Source: Marinomonas sp. TW1
Lineage (GTDB): Bacteria; Pseudomonadota; Gammaproteobacteria; Pseudomonadales; Marinomonadaceae
DNA length: 64,000 nt
Reading direction: 5' to 3'
Assembly: GCF_001625355.1 (NCBI RefSeq)
Contig: NZ_JSEE01000001.1
Span: forward strand, 186,001 to 250,000
Positions 45,879-56,505 of this stretch are shown in pieces. The position numbers were made by a program, and so were the translations under genes. The notes beneath the pieces were generated by a model, which ran no database searches, was not told the DNA's origin, and saw only the letters and a list, made by a program, of their open reading frames with translations. Numbering within the stretch: position 1 is the stretch's first letter; every line of letters starts with the position of its first letter.

Positions 45879-46676
45879 ATGAGTGCATACGCAGCAATTA
45901 GCGATTTATCTTTCCTTCTCGTTGAGCCTTCAGAGACTCAACGAAAGATCATAGGCAAAGCCTTAGAAGAAGCAGGCATCATTCAAATTGAATACGCCAG
46001 CAACATAGAAGAAACCATTTCTGCACTTGCTAACTTCCCGCCTGATCTGGTTATCTCCTCCATGTATTTACCAGACGGCTCTGCCAACGAATTAATCGAC
46101 CGTATACGCAGCAATCAAGCGACAGAAGAGCAATGCTTCATGCTCATCTCAAGTGAGAGTAATCGCGAATATTTAGAGCACCTAAAACAATCGGGCGTGC
46201 TGGCAATTTTACCTAAACCCTTTACTCAAAAAGACTTAAAGCGTGCCATTCACTCTACCCTCGACTTTATCGTAGAAGAAGAGATCGACCTTGAAATGTT
46301 TGACCCTAAAACATTAAAAGTGTTGGTCACGGATGATAGTTTGACGGCGCGCAAACACATCAGCAAAACCCTAAACACCATGGGCATAGAAGACATTGAA
46401 TTTGCAGAGAATGGTAGACAAGCTATCGAACGCTTAGGCGAAGAGGAATTTGACCTTATTGTAACGGACTACAACATGCCAGAAATGGACGGTCGTGAGC
46501 TAACCGATGCGGTACGACAAAATCCAGACATTGCCCACATTCCAATTCTAATGGTGAGCTCAAATGCTGATGAAAGTCAGCTGTCTAATATCACTCAGGA
46601 AGGCGTTGATGCAATCTGTGGAAAGCCATTTGAACCCGGTACCGTTAGACAACTGCTGGCACAAATTCTAAACTAA
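45879..46676 (+). CDS. double receiver-domain response regulator (pseudo-receiver plus receiver)
   Basis: A 265-residue protein made of two CheY-like receiver domains and no output domain. The second (about 146-265) has the full active site: D152/D153 acidic pair, phospho-acceptor D197 in VTDYNMPEMDG, S227/S228 and K249. The first (about 10-130) lacks the acidic pair (VEPSE) and has S61 where the phospho-acceptor should be, though K113 remains, so it cannot be phosphorylated normally. It probably acts by protein contact, perhaps in chemotaxis or as a phosphate sink. No histidine kinase is adjacent. Confidence 0.85.
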   Translation: MSAYAAISDLSFLLVEPSETQRKIIGKALEEAGIIQIEYASNIEETISALANFPPDLVISSMYLPDGSANELIDRIRSNQATEEQCFMLISSESNREYLEHLKQSGVLAILPKPFTQKDLKRAIHSTLDFIVEEEIDLEMFDPKTLKVLVTDDSLTARKHISKTLNTMGIEDIEFAENGRQAIERLGEEEFDLIVTDYNMPEMDGRELTDAVRQNPDIAHIPILMVSSNADESQLSNITQEGVDAICGKPFEPGTVRQLLAQILN

Positions 46677-46693
46677 TCTCAATAAATTACCCT

Positions 46694-46730
46694 TATAAAA
46701 AAAGAGCTCAATTTGAGCTCTTTTTTTATA
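46694..46730. terminator. bidirectional rho-independent terminator
   Basis: A perfect 17-bp stem (TATAAAAAAAGAGCTCA and its complement) with an ATT loop. It serves the double-receiver gene on one side and the mutT end of the division/secretion run on the other. Confidence 0.92.
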
Positions 46731-46742
46731 ACTTATGTCTGC

Positions 46743-47126
46743 TTACTTTGATAGCAAAGCTTCAACAATGGGCACATTCGCCTCAGGAAAAACAAACTCA
46801 TTGAGCTGCGACAAGGAGACCCAGCGAACCTCTTGACCTTCTTTACCATGAGGCTCACCCAAAAAGCCAGTCACTTTATAAAAAACCAACTCAACTTGCT
46901 TATCGCCATAATCATGAGCAATGGTTTCAAAATACTCACAAGCATTCACTTGAATGCCACATTCCTCTTCAAGTTCACGCGCCAAAGCCAACTCTGCAGA
47001 TTCTCCTGATTCACATTTACCACCAGGGAACTCCCACAAACCGCCTTGATGCTTACCAGAGTCACGTAACGCTATGAAAACTTGATCATCACGCAAGATC
47101 AAGCCAACAGCCACCTTAACCAACAT
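46743..47126 (-). CDS. mutT: Nudix hydrolase, 8-oxo-dGTP diphosphatase MutT
   Basis: A 127-residue Nudix protein (E. coli MutT is 129). The Nudix box covers residues 35-57, with RELEEECG at 50-57. It removes oxidised guanine nucleotides from the pool. Its ATG overlaps the argJ stop (TGATG), so it is coupled to argJ. Confidence 0.92.
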   Translation of the reverse strand: MLVKVAVGLILRDDQVFIALRDSGKHQGGLWEFPGGKCESGESAELALARELEEECGIQVNACEYFETIAHDYGDKQVELVFYKVTGFLGEPHGKEGQEVRWVSLSQLNEFVFPEANVPIVEALLSK

Positions 47127-48346
47127 CAGGTACGATACTCGGCATTAATAGTGACATACTCATGGGAGAAGTCGGTCGTCCAAACGGTATCCACTTGATC
47201 GCCCATTCCCAAATCCACTCGAATATGAATATCCTGTGGCGCCATGGCTTGCACACCATGCTCTTCCAAATAATCAGGTGAACGACCACCATCACGGGCG
47301 ATTTCAAAACCGTTGATATGCAATTGAACATGATCCACATCCAACTCTTCAACACCAGCACGACCCACAACGGCCAAAATACGTCCCCAGTTAGGATCAG
47401 AGGCAAATAAGGCTGTTTTCACCAAAGGTGAATGAGCTATTTCAAACGCGGTTTTAGTCGCATCTTCAGTTTGTTTCGCACCAACCACTTCTACCGATAC
47501 AAACTTAGTCGCGCCTTCGCCATCCCGCACAATGGCATGAGCAAGCTCTTGCATCACTTCCGTGAAAGCAAGCTCAAACGCTTGCGCTAGTGGTGTGTCC
47601 ATCGAATCAATAACAGAGTTACCCGCTTTACCTGTGGCAATCACCACGCAAGAATCATTGGTAGACGTATCGCTGTCCACCGTGATGCGGTTAAAACTTT
47701 TATCGGTAACTCTCTTCAAGAGCTGCTGCAATAATTCAGGGGCAATCGCCACATCCGTACAAACATAACCCAACATAGTCGCCATATTAGGACGAATCAT
47801 GCCAGCCCCTTTCGAGATGCCGCCAATGCGATATGTTTTACCTGCCACATCAAACTCACGACACGCCCCTTTGGGCAACGTATCGGTGGTCATAATACCA
47901 AGCCCAGCATTTGCCCAATTCGCCGCCGATAAGTTCGACAAGGCCACAGGAATCGCTGCAATAATTTTGTCCGCAGGCAATGGCTCACCAATGACACCAG
48001 TCGAAAATGGTAAAACAGATTCAACAGAGACACCGGTTTGCTCTGCTAATGCCTGACAAGTCTTCAATGCATTTTCAACACCCGACTGACCCGTACCAGC
48101 ATTAGCATTACCGGTATTAATCAACAAATAGCGGGCGTTTGCTTGCGCCAAATGAGATCGGCAAATGCGAACCGGCGCTGCACAAAATGCATTTTGCGTA
48201 AAGACACTCGCAACACTCGCCCCTTCACACACCTCAAAAACCACAACATCTTTTTTGTTGGGCTTTTTAATACCTGCTTCCGCAACACCAATTCTGATCC
48301 CATCAATTTCAGGGATAGCGGGAAAATCCTGCAAGCCAACAGCCAT
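47126..48346 (-). CDS. argJ: glutamate N-acetyltransferase/amino-acid acetyltransferase ArgJ
   Basis: A 406-residue bifunctional arginine-pathway enzyme. It is made as a precursor that cleaves itself before T190 in the motif MIRPNMATMLGY, giving alpha and beta chains. It transfers acetyl from N-acetylornithine to glutamate. The C-terminus ends in YRT, close to the family's usual end. It lies 17 bp after secA. Confidence 0.96.
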   Translation of the reverse strand: MAVGLQDFPAIPEIDGIRIGVAEAGIKKPNKKDVVVFEVCEGASVASVFTQNAFCAAPVRICRSHLAQANARYLLINTGNANAGTGQSGVENALKTCQALAEQTGVSVESVLPFSTGVIGEPLPADKIIAAIPVALSNLSAANWANAGLGIMTTDTLPKGACREFDVAGKTYRIGGISKGAGMIRPNMATMLGYVCTDVAIAPELLQQLLKRVTDKSFNRITVDSDTSTNDSCVVIATGKAGNSVIDSMDTPLAQAFELAFTEVMQELAHAIVRDGEGATKFVSVEVVGAKQTEDATKTAFEIAHSPLVKTALFASDPNWGRILAVVGRAGVEELDVDHVQLHINGFEIARDGGRSPDYLEEHGVQAMAPQDIHIRVDLGMGDQVDTVWTTDFSHEYVTINAEYRT

Positions 48347-48362
48347 TTATCTGTTACTCCAA

Positions 48363-51083
48363 TTACACTAGTTTACCGTGACACTGTTTGTATTTTTTAC
48401 CAGAACCGCAAGGGCAAGGCTCATTACGACCCACTTTTGGCACATCTTGAGCCGAACCGGCCACACCACTATCACCTTCAGCCGAGTCGGAAAGAGAATC
48501 AACAGAGTTGTGAACCATACTCATCTGCATTTTCGCTTCTTGCTCTTTTCGAGCCTGTTCAATTTTCTCCGCTTCATCAGCAGATTGAACCTTCACGCGG
48601 CTAATAATTTGTACCACTTCAAATTTAATTTGCTCCATCAAACCTTGGAACAACTCAAACGATTCGCGCTTATATTCTTGCTTAGGATTTTTCTGAGCAT
48701 AACCACGCAAGTGAATACCTTGCCTAAGCATATCCATCGTCTGCAAATGCTCTTTCCAAAGTGTGTCTAAGACCTGCAACAAAACTTGCTTTTCAAACGA
48801 ACGAAATTGCTCAGCACCTGCCACTTCTTCTTTTGTTTGGTAATCTTCAACAAAACAATCTAAGATTTTCTGACGCAATGGCTCTTCGTATAGTTTCTTG
48901 TCTTCCTCAAGCCACTGAGATACTGGAATCGTCAAACCAAATTCATTACGAATTTTCTCTTCCAGACCAGCCACATCCCACATGTCAAAAATACTTTGCG
49001 GTGGAATGAACTCGTCAATCACACCCATAACCACTTCTTCACGCATCGCAGCAATGGCTTCAGACAAGTCTTCAGACACCATCATATCGAAGCGCTGACG
49101 GTAAATTACTTGACGCTGATCGTTCGCAACATCATCGTATTCCAGCAACTGTTTACGGATATCAAAGTTACGGCCTTCCACTTTACGCTGTGCTTTTTCA
49201 ATGGCATTTGAGACCATCTTATGTTCAATCGCTTCACCTTTTTCCATGCCCAAAGCCATCATCATTTTTTTGATGCGGTCAGACATAAAGATGCGCATTA
49301 AATTATCTTCAAGCGATAAGTAAAAACGTGAAGAACCAACATCACCCTGACGTCCGGCACGACCACGAAGCTGATTATCGATTCGACGAGACTCATGACG
49401 CTCAGTACCAATAATATGCAAACCACCGGCCGCTAACACCGCGTCATTGCGGCTCTGCCAATCTGCTTTCAATGCTGCAATCTGTTCTTCTGAGGCAGAC
49501 TCACCAAGCTGATCCAACTCAACTTGCAAGTTACCACCCAACACAATATCCGTACCACGACCAGCCATGTTTGTGGCGATGGTAACAGCACCAGGACGAC
49601 CAGCTTCTGCAACAATTTCCGCTTCACGCTCATGTTGCTTCGCATTCAACACATTGTGCTTGACGCTTTTCTTGTTTAAGTAATTCGACAATAACTCCGA
49701 ATACTCAATCGACGCGGTGCCCACCAAAACTGGACGACCTTGTTTTACATTGTCTTCGATGTCGACAACAATGGCTTCAAACTTGTCTTGAGTAGACATG
49801 TAGATAAGGTCGTTATAGTCCTTACGTTGAACCTGACGATTCGTCGGGATCACAATCACGCTCAAACCATAAATCTGCTGAAACTCAAAAGCTTCAGTAT
49901 CCGCTGTCCCTGTCATACCAGACAATTTTTCATACAAACGGAAATAATTCTGAAAGGTAGTCGATGCTAACGTTTGACTCTCAGCCTGAATCGTCACCCC
50001 TTCTTTCGCCTCAACGGCTTGGTGAATACCTTCAGACCAACGACGCCCAGCCATGGTTCGTCCCGTATGCTCATCCACGATGACAATTTGATCACCTTGA
50101 ATGACATAATCAACATTCTTTTTGAAGATGACGTGCGCTTTCAAACAAGCATGAACATGATGCAACAGAGCCAGATTGGAGGCTGCATATAAACTCTCAC
50201 CTTCGCCCAACATGTCTTGCTCAACCAACCAAGCCTCTACAAAACTATGGCCTTCCTCGGTCAGTTCAATACTGCGTTGAGACTCATCCAGAATATAATG
50301 ACCGTCTTGACCTTCTTCGCCTTCATCCGCCTCTACATGAGGTTTCAACAAAGCCGCCAAAGCATTGATTTTACGATATTGCTCGGAGCTGTCTTCAACC
50401 GCACCGGAAATGATAAGCGGCGTACGCGCTTCATCGATCAGAATGGAGTCAACTTCGTCCACCACTGAGAAATGCAAATCACGCTGCACTCGGTCTTCAA
50501 GACGGAAAACCATGTTGTCACGCAGGTAATCAAAACCAAATTCGTTGTTAGTACCATAAGTGATGTCGCATAGGTAAGCGGCTTTTTTGTCATCACGCTC
50601 TTGACCCGAGAAGACGACACCAACACTCATATCTAGAAATTCATAAAGCGGTCTCATCCAATTGGCGTCACGTTTTGCCAAATAATCATTGACGGTAACA
50701 ACATGAACCCCTTTTGAACTTAGTGCATTGAGATACACAGCCAAGGTTGCTACCAGTGTTTTACCTTCACCGGTACGCATCTCAGCAATACGGCCTTCAT
50801 TCAGAACCATACCGCCAATTAACTGAACATCAAAATGACGCATACCCATGACACGACGGCTGCCTTCACGCACGGTTGCGAAGGCTTCTGGCAAAATAGA
50901 TTCCAGTGACGTACCTTGCTGTATGCGCTCACGAAATTCACTTGTTTTGCCTGCCAAGTCATCATCTGTCAGCGACTTAAAACTTTCTTCAAGTTGATTA
51001 ATTTGCGTTACAACTTTTTTGTAACGTTTCACTTCTCGGTCATTCTTAGTACCGACGATTTTTTTAATTACAGTTCCTAACAT
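48363..51083 (-). CDS. secA: preprotein translocase ATPase SecA
   Basis: A 906-residue translocation motor, full length. Walker A-like MRTGEGKT at 102-109, the DEAD-like [18 protein letters not shown], a helicase domain with [14 protein letters not shown], and a C-terminal zinc/SecB-binding tail [14 protein letters not shown]. It drives proteins through SecYEG. It follows lpxC by 138 bp with a terminator between, as in many gammaproteobacteria; no secM-like gene is seen. Confidence 0.98.
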   Translation of the reverse strand: MLGTVIKKIVGTKNDREVKRYKKVVTQINQLEESFKSLTDDDLAGKTSEFRERIQQGTSLESILPEAFATVREGSRRVMGMRHFDVQLIGGMVLNEGRIAEMRTGEGKTLVATLAVYLNALSSKGVHVVTVNDYLAKRDANWMRPLYEFLDMSVGVVFSGQERDDKKAAYLCDITYGTNNEFGFDYLRDNMVFRLEDRVQRDLHFSVVDEVDSILIDEARTPLIISGAVEDSSEQYRKINALAALLKPHVEADEGEEGQDGHYILDESQRSIELTEEGHSFVEAWLVEQDMLGEGESLYAASNLALLHHVHACLKAHVIFKKNVDYVIQGDQIVIVDEHTGRTMAGRRWSEGIHQAVEAKEGVTIQAESQTLASTTFQNYFRLYEKLSGMTGTADTEAFEFQQIYGLSVIVIPTNRQVQRKDYNDLIYMSTQDKFEAIVVDIEDNVKQGRPVLVGTASIEYSELLSNYLNKKSVKHNVLNAKQHEREAEIVAEAGRPGAVTIATNMAGRGTDIVLGGNLQVELDQLGESASEEQIAALKADWQSRNDAVLAAGGLHIIGTERHESRRIDNQLRGRAGRQGDVGSSRFYLSLEDNLMRIFMSDRIKKMMMALGMEKGEAIEHKMVSNAIEKAQRKVEGRNFDIRKQLLEYDDVANDQRQVIYRQRFDMMVSEDLSEAIAAMREEVVMGVIDEFIPPQSIFDMWDVAGLEEKIRNEFGLTIPVSQWLEEDKKLYEEPLRQKILDCFVEDYQTKEEVAGAEQFRSFEKQVLLQVLDTLWKEHLQTMDMLRQGIHLRGYAQKNPKQEYKRESFELFQGLMEQIKFEVVQIISRVKVQSADEAEKIEQARKEQEAKMQMSMVHNSVDSLSDSAEGDSGVAGSAQDVPKVGRNEPCPCGSGKKYKQCHGKLV

Positions 51084-51169
51084 CTCGAATTCAACGTAGC
51101 CAATTAGTAATAAATAGAGTCTATCACGGTAATGTGTGACAAAACATGAAATATCAAGGACCTAGACAC

Positions 51170-51199
51170 AAAAAAACCAGACATATAGTCTGGTTTTTT
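51170..51199 (-). terminator. rho-independent terminator after lpxC
   Basis: A 12-bp stem (AAAAAACCAGAC and GTCTGGTTTTTT) around ATATA, with T runs on both strands. Confidence 0.9.
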
Positions 51200-51221
51200 A
51201 ATTCCCGAGTTGATCACTTAA

Positions 51222-52139
51222 TTAAGCACCAGCGAAAGCAGGCTCAACGTATGACACAGGATTTTCTTGTGCTTCATCTTCAAACACAACGTATTCCCAA
51301 GCTTCTGGTTGCTCAAGAAGTGCTAATAAAAGCTTGTTGTTTAGACCATGACCTGATTTGTACGCTTTGTACTCACCAATCAAGCTATGACCCAGAAGGT
51401 AAAGATCACCGATCGCATCCAAAATCTTATGACGAACAAGCTCATCACGATAGCGCAAGCCTTCTTCATTCAATACACGATAATCGTCTAGTACGATGGC
51501 ATTTTCCATATTCGCACCACGAGCAAGATTATTCGTTTTGAAGTACTCGATGTCTTTCATGAAACCAAATGTGCGCGCACGGCTGATCTCTTTTACGAAA
51601 GTGGTGGTTGAGAAGTCCAAAGTCGTGGTTTGAACATCTTCACCAATAGCTGGATGCTCAAAATCAATCTTAAATGACAATCTAAAACCAGTATGCGGCT
51701 CAAGAGAAGCATACTTATCACCATCTTCGATGCGAATTGGCTTTTTAACACGAATGAATTTCTTCGGCGCATTTTGCGCTTCCAATCCTGCTGATTGCAG
51801 CAAGAAAACGAAAGGGCTCGCACTGCCATCCATTAATGGAATTTCGCTAGCGCTTACCTCAACATAGGCATTATCAACCCCTAGACCAGCCATAGCAGAA
51901 AGCAAATGCTCAACAGTACTAACCTCTACACCATTCTGCGACAAAGCAGTTGCAAAGTTTGTTGAGCCCACTAGGCGTGCATCCCCATGAATCTCGACCA
52001 CAGGGTCTAGATCCGTACGAACAAATACGATGCCGGTATTTACAGGGGCAGGTTTCAGTGTCAAATACACCTTCTCGCCAGAGTGCAGACCAACGCCAGT
52101 TGCTCGAATAATGTTCTTAAGTGTGTGTTGGCGTACCAT
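51222..52139 (-). CDS. lpxC: UDP-3-O-acyl-N-acetylglucosamine deacetylase
   Basis: A 305-residue zinc enzyme, the committed step of lipid A synthesis. Conserved blocks are [25 protein letters not shown]-like [16 protein letters not shown] and [14 protein letters not shown] with the zinc-binding His/Asp. Its presence confirms a Gram-negative host. It follows ftsZ by 104 bp. Confidence 0.97.
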   Translation of the reverse strand: MVRQHTLKNIIRATGVGLHSGEKVYLTLKPAPVNTGIVFVRTDLDPVVEIHGDARLVGSTNFATALSQNGVEVSTVEHLLSAMAGLGVDNAYVEVSASEIPLMDGSASPFVFLLQSAGLEAQNAPKKFIRVKKPIRIEDGDKYASLEPHTGFRLSFKIDFEHPAIGEDVQTTTLDFSTTTFVKEISRARTFGFMKDIEYFKTNNLARGANMENAIVLDDYRVLNEEGLRYRDELVRHKILDAIGDLYLLGHSLIGEYKAYKSGHGLNNKLLLALLEQPEAWEYVVFEDEAQENPVSYVEPAFAGA

Positions 52140-52243
52140 TCTATTCCTACATTTTTATGACTGGATACATTTGTTTACAAATATATCAATAACTCATTTT
52201 TTATACAATCCAACATTTTGATTTTGCATCATTTTTGCTCAAA

Positions 52244-53476
52244 TTAATCAGCTTGACGACGCAAAAATGCCGGAATGTCCAAATACGATAATTTATCGCC
52301 GCCTGAATTCGCATTTGAATCAGAAGATTCAGCAGATTCATCCAGACTTTTCTCTACCGTTTCCACCTTCATACTTGGAGAAGGTGTTGACACTGGCTGA
52401 ACTGTCTCTTGAGGAGTAACAACTTCTTTCTCAATCGTAGGCTCAGCTTTAGTCATTACTGGTTGAGAGACAACAGATTCGCCAACAGCAGACTTCATTT
52501 CAACTGCATTTCGACCCTCTAAACCAGTGGCCACTACTGTAACTCGCATCTCATCACCCACACTCGGGTCAATCGCACAGCCAATTACAACAGTTGCATC
52601 TTCCGATGCATATTCTTCAATGATGCCACCCACCTCGGTAAACTCTGACAAACCAACTTCTTCGTTTGCCGTAATGTTAACCAGCACGCCTCGCGCACCT
52701 TTTAGGTTGATGTCTTCCAATAATGGGTTATGAATCGCCGCCTCAGCCGCCACTCTTGCTCGGTCTTCACCAGAAGCAGAGCCTGTCCCCATCATGGCCA
52801 TACCCATTTCTGACATCACAGTTCTTACGTCAGCAAAGTCGACGTTAATAAGACCCGGACGCATAATAAGGTCGGTAATACCTTGTACTGCATTAAATAA
52901 AACGTTGTTTGCTTCACCAAACGCTTTAAGCAAAGAAATGTTCTTTCCTAATACCGGCAACAAACGTTCGTTTGGCACTGTAATTAATGAATCGACATTT
53001 TCTCGTAATTCTTTAACGCCTTCTTCAGCCACTCTTGCACGGCGACGCCCTTCAAAAGGAAACGGCTTCGTCACAACAGCGACCGTTAATATGCCTAATT
53101 CACGCGCAACCTTAGCAATGACGGGGGCTGCACCAGTACCTGTACCACCACCCATACCTGCGGTGATGAACACCATATCCGCGCCAGTCAATAACTGAGT
53201 AATTCGTTCTTGATCTTCCAAAGCAGAGTCACGCCCTACTTCTGGATTAGCACCTGCGCCCAAACCTTTAGTGATGGTTGAGCCAAGTTGCAATGAAATT
53301 CCTGTGTCAAACCCCACAAGGGCTTTAGAATCAGTGTTGGCACAAATAAACTCAACACCTTCCAATTGATTTTCAAGCATGTGACGAACAGCATTACCGC
53401 CACCACCGCCTACACCTACAACTTTAATCACTGCGTTGTCGGTCAAACTATCTTCGGCCATATCAAAGACATTCAT
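52244..53476 (-). CDS. ftsZ: cell division protein FtsZ
   Basis: A 410-residue tubulin homologue. GTP-binding GGGTGTG at 109-115, an N-terminal KVVGVGGGGGNAV, a long variable linker, and the C-terminal peptide LDIPAFLRRQAD that binds FtsA and ZipA. It forms the division ring. It follows ftsA by 41 bp. Confidence 0.98.
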   Translation of the reverse strand: MNVFDMAEDSLTDNAVIKVVGVGGGGGNAVRHMLENQLEGVEFICANTDSKALVGFDTGISLQLGSTITKGLGAGANPEVGRDSALEDQERITQLLTGADMVFITAGMGGGTGTGAAPVIAKVARELGILTVAVVTKPFPFEGRRRARVAEEGVKELRENVDSLITVPNERLLPVLGKNISLLKAFGEANNVLFNAVQGITDLIMRPGLINVDFADVRTVMSEMGMAMMGTGSASGEDRARVAAEAAIHNPLLEDINLKGARGVLVNITANEEVGLSEFTEVGGIIEEYASEDATVVIGCAIDPSVGDEMRVTVVATGLEGRNAVEMKSAVGESVVSQPVMTKAEPTIEKEVVTPQETVQPVSTPSPSMKVETVEKSLDESAESSDSNANSGGDKLSYLDIPAFLRRQAD

Positions 53477-53517
53477 GGGCTTACTCGCTCCTCAAAAAAA
53501 TTCGCTATCAATTTTGG

Positions 53518-54792
53518 TTAGATATAACTTTGAAACCAATGTTTCAACTTCTGCCAAGCTTTCGTTGCACTGAAAGATGGCTTGGTTTCATTCTTCGGAG
53601 CCAAAATTGATGCTTCACGTTTAGTTTGCGTCTTAGACATCATCCCTTTAGCGATTTCGGCTACATCAGCCTCTTTACTACCATAAGCCAATAATCCAAC
53701 ACTGGTTGAATATATTGGGTTATCGACAATATCTGACATTCCTTTAGTACAATCTGGCACAGACAACCTCACTGGCATCTGAAAAACCTTCTCTGCCAAG
53801 TCTGCTGCACCTTCCATGAGCGACGTACCACCAGTAATCACAATACCTGCAGGGATACGCTCGGCGTAACCACTGCGTCTTAATTCATCCAGAATTAAAT
53901 TGTAAATTTCTTCGTATCTTGCCTCTACCACCTCTGTTAAAGCATGGCGCGTAATGGATCTCGGTTGACGATCCCCAACACTGGGCACCTGCAACACTTG
54001 ATCAGTAGACGCCATAGAAGACATAGCGCAAGCATACTTAACCTTAATTTCTTCAGCATGCTGTGTCGGAGTTCTCAAGGCCATTGAAATATCATTGGTT
54101 ACTTGATCTCCTGCCACAGGCACGACAGCGGTATGATGCAAAGCACCATCAATCCAAACTGCAATGTCTGAAGTGCCGGCACCGATATCAATCAGGCAAA
54201 CACCTAAATCTTTTTCATCCTCGCTCAATGACGAATCACTGGACGCCAACTGAGACAGGATGACACCATCTACGCCTAAACCACATCGCTTAATGCATTT
54301 CTCAACATTCATCACCGCGTTGACCGCGCCAGTAATCAAATGAACATTGGCCTCTAATCTCACACCCGACATACCAAGTGGGTCTTTAATCCCCTCCTGG
54401 GAGTCAATATGATATTCTTGAGGCAGAATATGCAGTACTCGTTGGTCCGATGAAATAGGCACAGCTTGAGCTGCATCTATCACACGTTCAATATCTTCCG
54501 TTTGAACTTCTCCATCCTTCACCGCAACAATGCCGTGAGAATTCAGACTTCGGATGTGGCTGCCTGCCACACTGACGTAAACCGAATGAATATTACAGCC
54601 AGCCATCAACTCAGCTTCTTCAACGGCTCGCTGAATGGACTGAACAGTTGACTCAATATTAATGACAACGCCGCGTTTCATTCCTTTAGAACTATGAGAG
54701 CCAATACCGACAATTTCCAAACTACCATCAGCCAGTACTTCACCAACCAAACAGATAACTTTCGATGTGCCTACATCTAGACCGACTATCAT
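53518..54792 (-). CDS. ftsA: cell division protein FtsA
   Basis: A 424-residue actin-like protein that anchors FtsZ to the membrane. The start MIVGLDVGTSKVICLVGE and phosphate-binding GVCLIDIGAGTSDIAV are typical. The C-terminal amphipathic helix (KAWQKLKHWFQSYI) is the membrane anchor. The N-terminus is a few residues shorter than in E. coli. Confidence 0.97.
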   Translation of the reverse strand: MIVGLDVGTSKVICLVGEVLADGSLEIVGIGSHSSKGMKRGVVINIESTVQSIQRAVEEAELMAGCNIHSVYVSVAGSHIRSLNSHGIVAVKDGEVQTEDIERVIDAAQAVPISSDQRVLHILPQEYHIDSQEGIKDPLGMSGVRLEANVHLITGAVNAVMNVEKCIKRCGLGVDGVILSQLASSDSSLSEDEKDLGVCLIDIGAGTSDIAVWIDGALHHTAVVPVAGDQVTNDISMALRTPTQHAEEIKVKYACAMSSMASTDQVLQVPSVGDRQPRSITRHALTEVVEARYEEIYNLILDELRRSGYAERIPAGIVITGGTSLMEGAADLAEKVFQMPVRLSVPDCTKGMSDIVDNPIYSTSVGLLAYGSKEADVAEIAKGMMSKTQTKREASILAPKNETKPSFSATKAWQKLKHWFQSYI

Positions 54793-54866
54793 TTCACCTT
54801 CCCGGTATTATGTGCGTTGCAATCCGGCCCATTTAATTGTTTAAAAAAGCAACAAACGGGCCAAAA

Positions 54867-55547
54867 TCAATTTTTTTTCTTCCAGCCCACCGCAACCCCA
54901 TGAGGGTAACGTGCGTCAACTGAAGTAATTTGTTCTATTCTACCTGATAAATCGCTTTTATACACGGCTATAAAGCGCTGTAATCGCTCTAAAATATCAT
55001 CTCGACCCAGCTTAACCGCTAGGCCGTTGCCAAAAACAATCTGCCAAGCCCCCCTAGGCTCCAAAGTGAGTTTCGCAATCCGCAATGACGTCGATGCCAA
55101 CACCTGACTGATTAGACCAAACTGCTCCAATACAACGTCACTTGAATCCACTGGACCATACAAAATGGGCAGCGGCAAATCTGGCAACACACTAGGAGAA
55201 ATCACGACTGCCGAAGCGGAAATGATTTGCCCATCGCGCCAGTATGCAAGAGGGATGTATTCGTGCACAATCACCTGCAAGGTATTTGGCCAAACTTTAC
55301 GAACCTCTGCCTTTTCCACCCACGGTGATGACAAAACCACAGCCAAGGCTTCCTTCACTGACAACCCTAGTAAGCTTTGCCCTAAAAGCGGTGAGAACTC
55401 TTGCTGAAGCTCTAATTGCGAGGTATTTTGCAACTTTCCCTGTATGTCTATTTTCTCAATCGCAAACCAAGTATCCGGGGAATCCTCCCCTTGAAAACTT
55501 GCTACCACGATCAAAAGTATCGCTCCAATGAGCGCTGCCAACCTCAT
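54867..55547 (-). CDS. ftsQ: cell division protein FtsQ
   Basis: A 226-residue bitopic membrane protein that links early and late division proteins. One membrane segment lies right at the N-terminus (LAALIGAILLIVVASF), then a POTRA domain (WFAIEKIDIQGKLQNTSQLE) and beta domain. Almost no cytoplasmic tail remains: E. coli FtsQ is 276 residues with about 25 cytoplasmic. No earlier start is possible, because an in-frame stop lies 4 codons upstream. Confidence 0.93.
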   Translation of the reverse strand: MRLAALIGAILLIVVASFQGEDSPDTWFAIEKIDIQGKLQNTSQLELQQEFSPLLGQSLLGLSVKEALAVVLSSPWVEKAEVRKVWPNTLQVIVHEYIPLAYWRDGQIISASAVVISPSVLPDLPLPILYGPVDSSDVVLEQFGLISQVLASTSLRIAKLTLEPRGAWQIVFGNGLAVKLGRDDILERLQRFIAVYKSDLSGRIEQITSVDARYPHGVAVGWKKKN

Positions 55548-55556
55548 AAATATTGT

Positions 55557-56504
55557 TTACCTTGCTTGCGACCAAGCCTGCTGAGCGATTTTTTCCACCA
55601 AAGCCGCATAATCCAACCCAACATGCGCTGCGGCCATCGGTACAAGGCTATGAGACGTCATACCAGGGGCCGTATTTACTTCCAGCACCCAAAACTGACC
55701 TTGCTGATCTCGCATCACATCGACACGCCCCCAGCCACGACACCCCAACGATCGATAAGCTTCCAAAGACAAACGCTTTAATTCAGCCTCATCTAACTCA
55801 TTCAAGCCACAAGGCAAAAGGTATTGTGTGTCATCTGCTAAGTATTTTGCCTCATAGTCATAAAGCTTATGATCGTCTGAAGGCTGCAAACCAATGGGCG
55901 GATAGGCTTCGTCATCAATGATGGTAATGGTAAATTCCGGCCCGTTAACAAACTCTTCAACCAACACATCCGAATCGTATTCTAAAGCCTGCTGTAAAGC
56001 CGTCTTTAGCTCTGCTTGATTGGCAACCTTGTTAATACCAATAGTAGATCCTTCGCGAGAAGGCTTAACGATCAAGGGATAAGACATCGTTTGCTCAATC
56101 TCAGCAACATTTGCCTCTCCGGAAAAAGACAAATACGCTGGCGTTGGAACACCCAAGCCCCGCCAGAATCGCTTGGTAAGCACTTTATCCATGGCGAAAC
56201 CACAGGCTAATGGAGAACTGCCTGTATAAGGCTTCCCCATCATTTCCAATAACGCTTGAACTCGACCGTCCTCACCTTCGCCGCCGTGAAGAGCAATAAA
56301 AGCCAAATCAAACTCAATGGATTGCAATTGAGCAATAGGATCCGCTGATTGCTCTGTACCGTATAGATCCACATCAAGCACTTGATAGCCTTTAGAACGC
56401 AGCGCCTTAGACACCATAGCACCACTCTCTAGAGACACTTCACGTTCTGCAGAACGACCACCATAAATCACGGCAATCACTGAATCTTGCAATGCTTTCA
56501 ACAT
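55557..56504 (-). CDS. ddlB: D-alanine--D-alanine ligase
   Basis: A 315-residue ATP-grasp enzyme that makes the D-Ala-D-Ala end of the peptidoglycan stem. It has VIYGGRSAEREVSLESG, PLIVKPSREGSTIGI and EVNTAPGMTSHSLVP. The start at 56504 is chosen because it lies 1 base after the murC stop and has GGGA upstream; longer in-frame starts would run into murC. Confidence 0.96.
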   Translation of the reverse strand: MLKALQDSVIAVIYGGRSAEREVSLESGAMVSKALRSKGYQVLDVDLYGTEQSADPIAQLQSIEFDLAFIALHGGEGEDGRVQALLEMMGKPYTGSSPLACGFAMDKVLTKRFWRGLGVPTPAYLSFSGEANVAEIEQTMSYPLIVKPSREGSTIGINKVANQAELKTALQQALEYDSDVLVEEFVNGPEFTITIIDDEAYPPIGLQPSDDHKLYDYEAKYLADDTQYLLPCGLNELDEAELKRLSLEAYRSLGCRGWGRVDVMRDQQGQFWVLEVNTAPGMTSHSLVPMAAAHVGLDYAALVEKIAQQAWSQAR

Positions 56505-56505
56505 A

